Shown in pieces: positions 23,712 through 34,800 of a stretch of 64,000 nucleotides of DNA (its first letter is position 1; each line of letters starts with the position of its first letter). The notes beneath the pieces were generated by a model. That model worked only from the letters and a program-made list of their open reading frames with translations, searched no databases and was not told where the DNA came from. This stretch comes from Thermasporomyces sp036564245 (GTDB taxonomy: Bacteria > Actinomycetota > Actinomycetes > Propionibacteriales > Actinopolymorphaceae): the NCBI GenBank assembly GCA_036564245.1, contig DATCKU010000077.1:51461-115460 (forward strand), written 5' to 3'. The position numbers and the translations under genes were made by a program.

Positions 23712-25460
23712 ATGCTCGAAGAGATCCGGATACGAGGGCTCGGCGTCATCGAGGACGCTCAGCTCGAGCTCGACTCCGGGTTCACGGTCGTCACCGGCGA
23801 GACCGGAGCCGGCAAGACCATGGTGGTGAGTGGGCTGTCCCTGCTCCTGGGCGGCCGCGCGGACGCCGGTCTCGTCCGTCCGACAGTGGACCGTGCAGTG
23901 GTCGAGGGTCGGATCCGGCTTCCTTCCGATTCGCCGGCCATGCGTCGCGCTGTCGAGGCGGGTGCCGAGCTCGACGATGACGCCCTCATCGTGATGCGCA
24001 CGGTCTCGCGTGATGGGCGCTCACGTGCGTATGCCGGTGGGGCCGGGGTCCCGGCCGGGCTCCTGGCCGAGCTCACCGCCGACCTGGTCGCGTTGCACGG
24101 GCAGTCCGACCAGATGCGGCTGCTTCGCCCGGCACGCCAGCGCGAGATCCTGGACAAGTACGCAGGTCCGGCCGTGACCGAGCCGCTGGAGGCGTATCGG
24201 AAACAGCACGCTCGGCTCGCCGCCGTGGAGAGCGAGCTCGACGACCTCGTGGCGCGGGCACGGGAGCGAGCACAGGAGGCTGACCTGCTGCGCTTTGGCC
24301 TCGCCGAGATCGAGGCGGCCGATCCGCAGCCCGGTGAGGATCAGGCGCTCGCTGCCGAGGAGAGCAGGCTGGCCCACGCCGACGGCTTGCGCAGCGCCGC
24401 CGAGCTGGCGCACGCCGCCCTGGTGGGCGACGACGACCCGGTCGCCGAGCCGGTGGATGCGGCGTCACAGCTGGCGAAGGCTCGCAAAGCACTCGACGCA
24501 GCCGGTGCGCACGATCCGGAGCTCGCGGCGATCTCGGCCCGCCTGACCGAGGCGGTCGCGTTGATCGTCGATGCCGGAGCTGACCTCGCGTCCTATGCCG
24601 CGAACATCGACACCGATCCGGCTCGCCTCCAAGCCGTCGCTGAACGCCGGTCGGTCCTTGCGGGTCTCACCCGCAAGTACGGCGACACGATCGACGACGT
24701 GCTCGCCTGGGCCGAGCAGTCAGCGCTGCGGCTGGCCGAGCTCGACGGCTCCGACGAGCGGATCGAGTCACTGCGCAAGGAGCGGGAGCAGCTGCTGGGA
24801 GAGCTCGCGGAGCTCGCCGGACGGATCAGTGCGGCACGTTCCGAGGCGGCGCAACGGCTCGGAGATGCGGTCACGGGGGAGCTCAGCGCCCTCGCGATGC
24901 CGCATGCTCGAGTGACGGCCCACGTCACGCAGACCGAAGTGGCCGCCGACCGGCCCGGTTTGCAGGTGGGAGGCCGACGGTTGGCGTTCGGTCCCCACGG
25001 AGTGGATGACGTCGAGCTGCGGTTGTGCCCGCATCCCGGAGCACCAGAACGTCCGATCCAGCGAGGAGCTTCGGGCGGTGAGTTGTCCCGGATCATGCTG
25101 GCCGTCGAGGTGGTGTTCGCGGGTGTCGGTGACGTACCCACGTTCGTCTTCGACGAGGTGGACGCCGGGGTTGGTGGCCGTGCAGCGGTCGAGATCGGCC
25201 GGCGGCTCGCGCGCCTCGCGCGCAACGCCCAGGTGGTGGTGGTGACCCACCTGCCGCAGGTTGCTGCGTTCGCCGATCGGCATTACGTCGTACGAAAGGC
25301 CAGCGACGGCTCAGTGACCCGAAGTGGGCTTGTCGCACTCGACGCGAACGCTCGAGTCGAGGAACTTGCTCGGATGCTCGCCGGGCTGGAGGAGTCGGAG
25401 TCCGCACGTGCCCATGCCCAGGAGCTGCTCGCGACAGCTGCGGCTGAACGCCGGGCATGA
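23712..25460 (+). CDS. recN: DNA repair protein RecN
   Basis: The 582-residue SMC-like ATPase acts in double-strand-break repair. The Walker A GETGAGKTM lies near residue 30, coiled-coil arms span about 165-370, the signature SGGELSRIMLAVEVV lies near 455, and the Walker B VFDEVDAGVGG near 480. The usual length is about 560-590. The ATG at 23712 begins MLEEIRIRGLGVIEDAQLEL as in all RecN proteins. Confidence 0.96.
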   Translation: MLEEIRIRGLGVIEDAQLELDSGFTVVTGETGAGKTMVVSGLSLLLGGRADAGLVRPTVDRAVVEGRIRLPSDSPAMRRAVEAGAELDDDALIVMRTVSRDGRSRAYAGGAGVPAGLLAELTADLVALHGQSDQMRLLRPARQREILDKYAGPAVTEPLEAYRKQHARLAAVESELDDLVARARERAQEADLLRFGLAEIEAADPQPGEDQALAAEESRLAHADGLRSAAELAHAALVGDDDPVAEPVDAASQLAKARKALDAAGAHDPELAAISARLTEAVALIVDAGADLASYAANIDTDPARLQAVAERRSVLAGLTRKYGDTIDDVLAWAEQSALRLAELDGSDERIESLRKEREQLLGELAELAGRISAARSEAAQRLGDAVTGELSALAMPHARVTAHVTQTEVAADRPGLQVGGRRLAFGPHGVDDVELRLCPHPGAPERPIQRGASGGELSRIMLAVEVVFAGVGDVPTFVFDEVDAGVGGRAAVEIGRRLARLARNAQVVVVTHLPQVAAFADRHYVVRKASDGSVTRSGLVALDANARVEELARMLAGLEESESARAHAQELLATAAAERRA

Positions 25461-25463
25461 CAA

Positions 25464-25506
25464 TTTGTCAATCCTGCTCTTCGGAAGGTGACAAAAAGGG
25501 CAGGAT
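25464..25506 (+). promoter_or_regulatory. Interleaved inverted repeats in the steA leader
   Basis: Two 7-bp inverted repeats cross each other: TTTGTCA (25464-25470) with TGACAAA (25489-25495), and ATCCTGC (25471-25477) with GCAGGAT (25500-25506). The order A-B-A'-B' permits either a pseudoknot or two mutually exclusive hairpins, 10 bp before the steA start. TTTGTCA/TGACAAA could also be a protein operator. Confidence 0.5.
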
Positions 25507-25515
25507 CCCTAACCG

Positions 25516-26673
25516 ATGAGGCTTCCGATCCTGCAAAGGCGCATACCCGCCCGCCAATCCGGCGTGACCGGCCCGGCCAGGCTGGACACGCGGATCGGCC
25601 CCCTCCTCCGTCGCCTGCGGCCTGGTGACATCGCCGTGATCAACCAGGTGGATCTCGACCGGGCGACGGCCGAGGCGCTGGTCGCGGCAGGAGTTGCCGC
25701 CGTGGTCAACGCCGCACCGTCGATCAGCGGCAGGTACCCGAACCTCGGGCCCGCCGTCCTGCTGGCTGCCGGCGTTCCCCTCGTCGACAGCACAGGCATG
25801 GGGGTCTTCGGCCGGATCCGCGACGGCGACGAGGTGTGGCTCGACGGTCCTGCACTGTTCAAGGGGAGCGCCCAGGTCGCCTTCGGGATCGAGCAGACCG
25901 AGGAGTCGGTCGTGGCGGCTACCGAGGCGGCGCGCAGTGGGCTCGCCGAGCAGATCCAGGCATTCACGGCCGATGCGCTCGAACTTGTGAACCGGGAGCA
26001 CGGGCTGCTCCTCGACGGCGCGGGTCTGCCGGTTCTCGCGACGCCACTTGCCGACCGCCAGGTCCTCGTCGTCACGGCTGGTCATGGCGTGGCAGACGAG
26101 CTGGCGCGGTTGCAGCGTTACGTGCGGGAGTTCCGCCCGGTGATCGTGGCCGTCGACGCCGGTGCCGACACCGCGCTGAAGCTGGGACACCGACCCGACG
26201 TCATCGTCCTGGGAGACGCAGCAGCGGACTCGGTCTCGGACGAGGCGTTGCTCTGTGGCGCCGAGCTCGTGGTGTTGGCAGGTGGCGAACGACTCGAACG
26301 CCTGGGCCTGGACGGTCACACATGCCGTGCGCCCGTCGCGCCTGCCGATCTCGCAGTGCTTCTCGCCGGTGTCCGCAACGCGTCTCTCATCGTGCAGGTG
26401 GGTACGCGTGTGACGCTACTGGACCTGCTCGACCGGGCTCGTTCGGATGCGCGCGCCGACGGCTGCTCGGATGGTCGATCGCATGGGCCAGCCGCATTCC
26501 TGGTGCGGCTCAAGCTGGGTAGCCGAATCGTCGACGCCGACGTTGTCCAGGCCTTGTGCCGGGAGCGGATCAAGGGTCGCTACCTGGTCGGACTCGTGGT
26601 CTCTGCCCTCGCTGCGCTTCTGGCGGCCATGGCGGTTTCCCCGGTCGTGTGGGGCCTTCTTGGATTTGACTGA
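25516..26673 (+). CDS. steA: SteA-like cytokinetic ring protein
   Basis: The 385-residue protein matches the SteA family (DUF/thiamin pyrophosphokinase-like fold). It has an N-terminal domain with DIAVINQVDLDRATAEALV and VVNAAPSISGRYPNLGPAVL, a central domain with VTAGHGVADELARLQRYV and DVIVLGDAAADSVSD, and a C-terminal transmembrane helix (residues about 355-380). In Corynebacterium SteA and SteB are known to work together in cell separation through regulation of peptidoglycan hydrolysis. Its steB partner follows at once. Confidence 0.9.
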   Translation: MRLPILQRRIPARQSGVTGPARLDTRIGPLLRRLRPGDIAVINQVDLDRATAEALVAAGVAAVVNAAPSISGRYPNLGPAVLLAAGVPLVDSTGMGVFGRIRDGDEVWLDGPALFKGSAQVAFGIEQTEESVVAATEAARSGLAEQIQAFTADALELVNREHGLLLDGAGLPVLATPLADRQVLVVTAGHGVADELARLQRYVREFRPVIVAVDAGADTALKLGHRPDVIVLGDAAADSVSDEALLCGAELVVLAGGERLERLGLDGHTCRAPVAPADLAVLLAGVRNASLIVQVGTRVTLLDLLDRARSDARADGCSDGRSHGPAAFLVRLKLGSRIVDADVVQALCRERIKGRYLVGLVVSALAALLAAMAVSPVVWGLLGFD

Positions 26674-26711
26674 TCGCAGCCTGCACGAGCGCTGCTCGGG
26701 AGAGCTCGACG

Positions 26712-27695
26712 ATGATTGACTTCCGCTACTTCCTGGTGTCGGTGAGTGCGATCTTTCTCGCCCTCGCTGTCGGGATCGTCGTCGGTGCCGGGCTGCTGCG
26801 AGGCGATGTCGACCAGCAGCTACGTGCCCATGCTCGGCAGGCAGCTGGCGAGAGCGAAGTGCTCCGGAATCAGCTCAGGGCGGAGCGGCGGTTGGCTGGC
26901 TACCGCGACGCCGTCGCCGCACAACTTCTCCCGGATCTGGTGAAGGGCACCCTCTCGGGCACGTCCGTGGTGCTCGTCGGACTGCCGTACGCCCGCTCGG
27001 AGACCTTGACCTCCGTACGGGAAGCTGTCGAGTCAGCGGACGCCACGGTGACCGGAACCGTCGCGATCACGTCGAAATGGGTCGATCCCGACCAGCGGCA
27101 GTTCGTGGACCTGCTGGCCGCTCGAGTGGGAAGACGCGCCGGATCGTCCTGCGACGTCGATTCGCCGTACTCCAGGGCATCTGGTGTGCTGGCCGGAGCC
27201 GTGCTCACCACCGATCCGGCCGCCACCCAGGCGGACGCCAACACGACGACCGTGCTGGGCGCGTTCGCTGAGGCAGACCTGATCCGTGCGCCAGCTGACC
27301 TGCGCCGCGCCGAATACGCGATCATCGTGGCGCCTCCTGCGGAGAACGCCGATCTCGAGAGACGAGCCGGCGGCACAGCGGCGTTCCTCGAGGCGACGCA
27401 GACCACGTCGACGATTGATGCCTGGGTTGCGCTCACACGATGCTTCGACGCCGCCGGAAAGGGCGTGGTGGTCGCAGGAGAGGTGTCGCCAGGGAGGGAG
27501 GCTCCGGCGATCTCGGCGGTCCGGGAGGATGTCCACGCGCGCGCCGAGGTGTCGACGGTCGACGTTGCCGACCTGCCGAGCGGCCACCTGGCTGTCGTCT
27601 GGGCCTTGGCCGAGCAGCGGGCAGGGCGCGTCGGTCACTACGGTGCGCGATACGGGATTGACGGAGTGCTCCCACGCAGGCCCACGGCCCGGTAG
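26712..27695 (+). CDS. steB: SteB/MctB-like (copper transporter family) protein
   Basis: The 327-residue protein begins MIDFRYFLVSVSAIFLALAV, a transmembrane helix at residues 6-30, followed by a coiled coil (about 35-70) and an exported globular domain. This is the DUF3186 family that includes mycobacterial MctB, linked to copper control, and corynebacterial SteB, the membrane partner of SteA. Adjacency to steA favours the SteB role. The gene sits between steA and pyrG as in mycobacteria. Confidence 0.9.
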   Translation: MIDFRYFLVSVSAIFLALAVGIVVGAGLLRGDVDQQLRAHARQAAGESEVLRNQLRAERRLAGYRDAVAAQLLPDLVKGTLSGTSVVLVGLPYARSETLTSVREAVESADATVTGTVAITSKWVDPDQRQFVDLLAARVGRRAGSSCDVDSPYSRASGVLAGAVLTTDPAATQADANTTTVLGAFAEADLIRAPADLRRAEYAIIVAPPAENADLERRAGGTAAFLEATQTTSTIDAWVALTRCFDAAGKGVVVAGEVSPGREAPAISAVREDVHARAEVSTVDVADLPSGHLAVVWALAEQRAGRVGHYGARYGIDGVLPRRPTAR

Positions 27696-27860
27696 GCCTC
27701 GGACCTACCGGGCTGACTGGGTGCTTCTGCGGACAAAGTGAACCGGATGGCCGATCGGCGTGGCGTGTCGATTCGTGGGTCGGCGTTGATAGGCTGAAAG
27801 CCCGTGGAGCTGCCGGATTCCGCCCGGGTGTCCGGCTGGACAAGACCACGGGGAGCTGCC

Positions 27861-29662
<1,802 letters not shown>

Positions 29663-29666
<4 letters not shown>

Positions 29667-30349
29667 GCGAGGACGCCGAGCACACCGACAGGCTGCGGGA
29701 CATCCCCGAACGGTGGCCGGTCGAGTCCTCGACGTACTCCCTGCGTACGGATCGGGTCATCGCGGTCCGCCGGGACGTCGTGGTAGGTCGCGCTCTCGAT
29801 GGTGAAGAGGCCGCCGAGAGACCGCAGTTCGTCCGAGACGTCGTCGTTCATCCCGGTGCGGTGGGGATCATTGCCCTGGACGACCGCGACCGCATGCTGC
29901 TCGTGCGCCAGTACCGGCATCCGGTAGGGCATCGACTCTACGAACCGCCGGCCGGGTTGCTGGACGTCGAAGGGGAGGACTATCTCGCCGCTGCGCAACG
30001 CGAGCTCTACGAGGAGGGCCATGTGCGGGCGCGGGACTGGCGGGTGCTGCTCGACGCGTTCACCTCGCCGGGCATGACCACGGAGTCGCTGCGCATCTTC
30101 CTGGCCCGTGATCTCAGCGAGGTGCCGGAGGCGGAACGTCACAACGGGCTTCACGAGGAAGCCGACATGCCGGTCGTATGGGCGCCGCTGGAGGACGTGG
30201 TCGAGCAGGTGCTGGCCGGTGAGCTGCACAACCCGACGCTGGTGATGGGGTCGCTCGCTGCCTGGACCGCAAAGCAGGGGAAGGGCTTCGATGCACTCCG
30301 TCCGGCCGACACGCCATGGCCGGCCCGTGCCGCCGTGCCGTCCTCGTAG
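29663..30349 (+). CDS. NUDIX hydrolase, ADP-ribose pyrophosphatase type
   Basis: The 228-residue protein follows pyrG as the ADP-ribose pyrophosphatase gene does in mycobacteria (Rv1700, from memory). It has LVRQYRHPVGHRLYEPPAGL (family signature) and a Nudix box with RELYEEGHV. The last part of the box is unusual: the conserved Gly of EExGU is His here. The catalytic Glu pair is kept, so activity is still likely. It probably hydrolyses ADP-ribose or a related nucleoside diphosphate sugar. Confidence 0.88.
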
Positions 30350-30388
30350 CACACCGAACTCGTCGCGCGTGGTCGAGCACAGGACGGC

Positions 30389-30703
30389 TCAGACGATCAC
30401 CGTGCCGCCGATGCGCCAGTAGACGCCGTACTCCCGGGTGAGGAACCCCTCGTCGACAAGCGCCCGGCGAAGCTCGGCGTAGTCGTCGTAGATCCTGCGC
30501 AGGATCAGGTTGACTCGATGCTCGGGGTAGCGAATTCCGGGCTCGAAGAGTTGGGCGACGTGGTCGAGCAGCATGCGTCGCTTGGTGTACTTCGCAGGCA
30601 GCGCGACGATCCGACCGTCACGTACGAACGACCGGAAGAGCTTCTGCGTCGACGCGTCGGCTTCTCGCGGCACGTGCAGGGCAGGCTCGGCTTGGACGTC
30701 CAT
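30389..30703 (-). CDS. DUF2087 domain protein
   Basis: The 104-residue protein shows the DUF2087 pattern: RSFVRDGRIVALPAKYTKRR, then LFEPGIRYPEHRVNLILRRI and the C-terminal LVDEGFLTREYGVYWRIG. It is a small winged-helix-like domain, sometimes fused to regulators, and is likely to bind nucleic acid, but its role is untested. The ATG at 30701-30703 (MDVQAEPALHV) is chosen over longer in-frame extensions that overlap a non-protein-like stretch. Confidence 0.8.
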   Translation of the reverse strand: MDVQAEPALHVPREADASTQKLFRSFVRDGRIVALPAKYTKRRMLLDHVAQLFEPGIRYPEHRVNLILRRIYDDYAELRRALVDEGFLTREYGVYWRIGGTVIV

Positions 30704-30792
30704 GCAGTCCAGTTTCGCAGCGTCCACCGAGTTCGAGCACGGCCTTTTCCGGCAGTACGTGTGGCTCGAGCTCCTGTCGGGTCTCGAGGAAT

Positions 30793-31326
30793 TCAGGGAC
30801 GTAGACCGGCGCACACGACCTCGATCATTCGTCCGGGTGGGTCGGGCGCATGCTGTTCCATGACCAGGCATCCGTTCACGAGCGCCTTGAGGTCGTCGGC
30901 GCTGACGTCCTTGCGCACGACACCCGCTGCTTGCGCTCGCTCGAGCAAGGCTTGGCCGGCGTCGTTGAGGCGTTGTTTGGCGGAGGCGAGCGCTGGCCCG
31001 AACTCGTCGGCGAGTGCATCCCGGAGCGCGAGGTTCGCCCGAGCCTGCCTGATCACGTTGGCGAAGAACTCGAAGAAGGCCTCGTCACCTGAGAGACGTT
31101 CTGCTTCGTCGGCGAGGCGCTCGATGCGGTGAACGACGACCGCCTCCACCAGGTCGTCCTTGGTGGGGAAGTGGCGGAACACCGTGCCGATGCCGACGCC
31201 TGCCCGGCGTGCGATCTGTTCGGTCGACGCGGCGAGACCATCTGAGGAGAACACGGCGTCCGCGGCCTCCAGGATGCGTACCCGGTTCCGCCGGGCATCG
31301 GCCCGCAGGTTCACGACATACTCCAC
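30793..31326 (-). CDS. TetR family transcriptional regulator
   Basis: The 177-residue regulator has an N-terminal helix-turn-helix (RILEAADAVFSSDGLAASTE, then RRAGVGIGTVFRHFPTKDDL, residues 15-60) and a ligand-binding C-terminal domain. The best starts are GTG at 31326 or 31314; neither has a ribosome site, and a leaderless or short-leader message is possible. It is divergent from the SnoaL-like gene, and two matching palindromes lie in the shared promoter, so it probably represses that gene and itself. Confidence 0.88.
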   Translation of the reverse strand: MEYVVNLRADARRNRVRILEAADAVFSSDGLAASTEQIARRAGVGIGTVFRHFPTKDDLVEAVVVHRIERLADEAERLSGDEAFFEFFANVIRQARANLALRDALADEFGPALASAKQRLNDAGQALLERAQAAGVVRKDVSADDLKALVNGCLVMEQHAPDPPGRMIEVVCAGLRP

Positions 31327-31333
31327 GACAGCT

Positions 31334-31387
31334 TGACAAACGGAGTGACCACTCCGGATGATGGGGCTAACCGGACTGGGCACTCCG
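31334..31387. promoter_or_regulatory. Divergent promoter with two phased TetR-type operators
   Basis: A -35 box TTGACA (31334-31339) faces the SnoaL-like gene. A perfect palindrome CGGAGTG-AC-CACTCCG covers 31341-31356, inside the promoter spacer. A one-mismatch copy CGGACTG-GG-CACTCCG covers 31372-31387. The centres are 31 bp apart, three helical turns, which favours cooperative binding by the adjacent TetR protein. Confidence 0.7.
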
Positions 31388-31457
31388 ATTTTAGGTCACG
31401 GCATGTCGAAACCTCGACCGGTGTCTTACGCACGCCCGATGAGTGACAGGAGAGATC

Positions 31458-31889
31458 GTGAAGGAACCTCGTGCTGTCTTCCAAGCGCTGCTGGACGGTG
31501 TCACGGGCAAGAAATGGAGCCTTCTGCCCGAGCTGTACGCAGAGGACTGTGTGGTTGAACATCCCTTCCTGGGCTTCGGCCAGCGGATGGAGGGTCGTGA
31601 CCGGATCCGCAAGCACTTCGAGTTCGCCAGCGGGATTCCGTTGCAGCTGCGGGCACGCAACGTCGTCGTGCACCAAACGGTCGATCCCGAGGTGATAGTC
31701 GCGGAGTTCGAGTACCACGGTGAGGTGACGACCACGGGACGGACGTTCGTCGCTCCCTGCATCTTCGTCATGCGGGTTCGCGATGGGCTGATCGTGGAAT
31801 CTCGTGACTACGCCAACCACCTCGCGCTCGCCTACGTCTCGGGTCGAGTGCCCGAGCTGCTGTCCATGCTGGAGAAGGCCGACTCGTGA
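31458..31889 (+). CDS. SnoaL-like / NTF2-fold protein
   Basis: The 143-residue protein has the NTF2-like cone pattern: VFQALLDGVTGKKWSLLPEL, YAEDCVVEHPFLGFG, GRDRIRKHFEF and a C-terminal VMRVRDGLIVESRDYANHL. Members are ketosteroid isomerases, cyclases, epoxide hydrolases or binding proteins; the substrate is not indicated. The GTG at 31458 has AGGAG 5 bp upstream; an earlier GTG at 31443 overlaps that ribosome site and is less likely. It is controlled by the divergent TetR gene and ends 4 bp from the convergent AfsR-like gene. Confidence 0.85.
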   Translation: MKEPRAVFQALLDGVTGKKWSLLPELYAEDCVVEHPFLGFGQRMEGRDRIRKHFEFASGIPLQLRARNVVVHQTVDPEVIVAEFEYHGEVTTTGRTFVAPCIFVMRVRDGLIVESRDYANHLALAYVSGRVPELLSMLEKADS

Positions 31890-31892
31890 GCG

Positions 31893-34800
31893 TCATGGAA
31901 GGCGCCCGAGCTCGAGGGTACGCAGCTCACCCGGTCGATGTCCGGTCTCCCGATGGATGAGCAGCGCCTCTCTCGCGGTCTCGGTCGCCCTCGCCTCCTG
32001 GCCGGTCGCAAGGTAGATCTGGGCGAGAAGGGTGAGTGCGCATCCTTCGAATGCACGCGCTTCGATCTTGCGTGCGCTCGCGAGTGCGGCCTGTGCCGCA
32101 GTGAGCGCCGCCGGATGATCGCCCATTTCGACGTACGCCCGACCCAGGATGAGCTGCGCGTCGATGAGCTCGAGCTGGTTTCCGCCGTCGCTGAACAGCT
32201 CAGCTGCCTTACTGGCACAGGCGACCGCCTGCTCGGGTTCGTCCCGTCGGATCGCCACGTCGGCTCGGAGGACGAGAGCGGCGCCGTCGGCGCGTCTGCT
32301 CTGGAGTCGTTCGGCAAGGCTGGCAACGGATTCGGCGTACTGAGCGGCCTCGGCGAGATTCCCGAGATCGGCATGCACTCGCGCGAGCGTGACCGTGGTG
32401 ACGAGGTGGGCAGAGTCGTAGCGAGCGGTTCGTTGGATACGCAGTGCCTGCTCGAGGCGTCGGCGCGCATCGTCGTATCTGCCCTGCCACCAGTAGCCCT
32501 CGGCCAGATTCGTGAGGGCTGCGTTGCGAAGCTGAGGTGAGGCGTCCTCGTCGCTTCGGTCGACAATGTCCTCCAACCGGCGGACGGCCTCTGCGAGCTG
32601 GCCGAGGTAGATGTAGGCACTCGCGATGTTCATCCGGTGCCGAATCTCGTACTCGGTGTTCCCGAAGACCCGATCGAGTACGACCGCGCGTTCTTGCAGC
32701 TCGATGCCCGCCCGGTAACGACCCTGCTCGAACTCGATCACCGCGAGCTCGTTGTAGGCGACCGCCTCGCCGGCCGGCCACCGCACGTCGTGGCACAGCT
32801 GGGTGGCTCGCAGGCCGTGTCGTCTCGCGTCGGCGTAGTCACCGATGCACCGGTACGCCTGAGTCAGGCTGAGCTCAGCGGCTGCCTCGCCTGCCCGGCT
32901 CCCGTCCGCTCTCGCCGCCGAGCACGCAAGCGTTGCGACTGTGATCCAGTCGCGCGGCTGACGGCGGAAGAAGTAGTAGCTACGCAGGACGTCGCCGAGC
33001 CGCCAGGCCGGTGGGGCGCCACGGTGGTCGGAGCGCGGCATGGTGGCTGCGCAACGAACCACCGGTACGAAGCATGCCCGCTCGGCTTCCAGCCATGCGG
33101 CTGCTGACTCACGATCCGCGAACGCGTCTCCTGCCGAGGTGGTCTGAGGGCCGAGAAGACCTTTGCGACCGTCGGTGTTCTCTTCCTGAAGACCCGGAGT
33201 CGTACGCGCCTCTGGTAGTCGGATCACGTGAGGGAAGACCGTGCTGATTGCAGCCGCGGCGGTCTCGCAGTACCACGTGAGAAGCCGTGCCGTCGCCATC
33301 GTTCGTTCGGCTTCGGTCTCGTCCTCTGCGGCGAGTCGTGCGGCGTACTCCCGGAGCAGGTCATGGAACGCATAGCGTCCGTCCGCATGCTCGGAGATGA
33401 GGTGCACAGCGGCGAGCCGCCGAAGCAGCGCCTCCGCAAGGCCGATGCCCACGTTCGCAAGCGCCGCTGCACCGGCGGTCCCGATGTCGGGTCCGGGAGC
33501 AAGGCTCAGGAGGCGGAACATCCGTTGCTCGTCGGGGGTGAGCCGGCAGTAGGAGAGGTCGAACGCCGCACGCAGGGAGTCGTCCGGATCGGACTGCACC
33601 CGGATCGTCTCCACCCGATCCGCGTTCTCGAGCTCGCCGACCGCGGCGGCGACGCTTCGCGACGGCGAGGTGGCGAGATTGCTGCCGGCCAGTCGGAGCG
33701 CGAGGGGGAGATGATGGCAGAGCTCGGCGAGCTGATCGGCAGCTGTCCGCTCGCTCTCGATCCGTTCCTCTCCTGCAATGCGGCCGAGCAAGGTGTACGA
33801 CTCGTCAGGACGTAGTTTGTCGAGCTTGAGACGTACGGCCCCGTGCGACGCCGTGAGACCCGCCAGCCGGTCGCGGCTTGTGACGAGGACCATGCAGGAG
33901 GCGCTGCCGGGCAGCAGCGGCCGCACCTGATCAGAGCTTCCGGCGTTGTCCAAGACGATGAGGACCCGCTTGTCGGCGAGCAGTGAGCGATACAAGGCGG
34001 CCGCTTCGTCGAGATCGGTCGGGATCCGTTCGGGGGCAACGCCGAGGGCACGCAGGAACGCGGCGACGACCTCACCGGGTTCCCTCGGTGGTGACAGCGC
34101 GTATCCCCGAAGGTCGCAGAACAGCTGGCCGTCGGGGAAGCGCGCGGCGACTCGGTGGCCCCAGTGAACCGACAGCGAGGTCTTGCCGACGCCTGCCATC
34201 CCACAGATGATCCCGATCGGCACACCTGTGGCCACCGGTGTCTGGTCGAGGATTGCGTCGAGCCGTTGCAGCTCGCGCGCTCGACCGGTGAAGTCCATCA
34301 CGTCAGCAGGCAGCTGCCGTGGCACCGGGGGCGCCGGCGCGGCACGACGCGACGACGTGTCCTCGAGAGAGCCGGATGCTGTGCCGCCCGTCGGCCCTGG
34401 TGGCGGTGCGTCCAGAGCGGGATCCGACCGAAGGATCCGCTGGTGCAAGGCGCGAACCTCGGGTCCGGGCTCGATGCCCAGCTCGTGACGTAACCGCCGG
34501 TACAGCCGCTGGTAGGCGTCGAGGGCGTCCGCCCGCCTGCCGCTGCGATAGAGGGCGAGCATCAACTGCTCCCACCGGCGTTCCCGGAAGGGCTCCGCCT
34601 CGACGAGGGAGGGAAGCTCGACGACGAGTGCTGCGTGGCGACCCAAGGCCAGATCGGCGTCGACCCGCGCCTCGATGGTGGCCATGCGTTGCTCTTCGAG
34701 CCGCTGGGCGTCGGCGGAGATGGCGGTGCTCGACGCGACGTCGCTGAACGCCGGGCCTCGCCACAGGTCCAGTGCCTCTCGCAACACGTCGGCCGCTCGG

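Noticed and set aside
30573..30863. Plus-strand 96-codon frame across the DUF2087 start
   Set aside because: It overlaps the better-supported DUF2087 gene and has no ribosome site or family signature.
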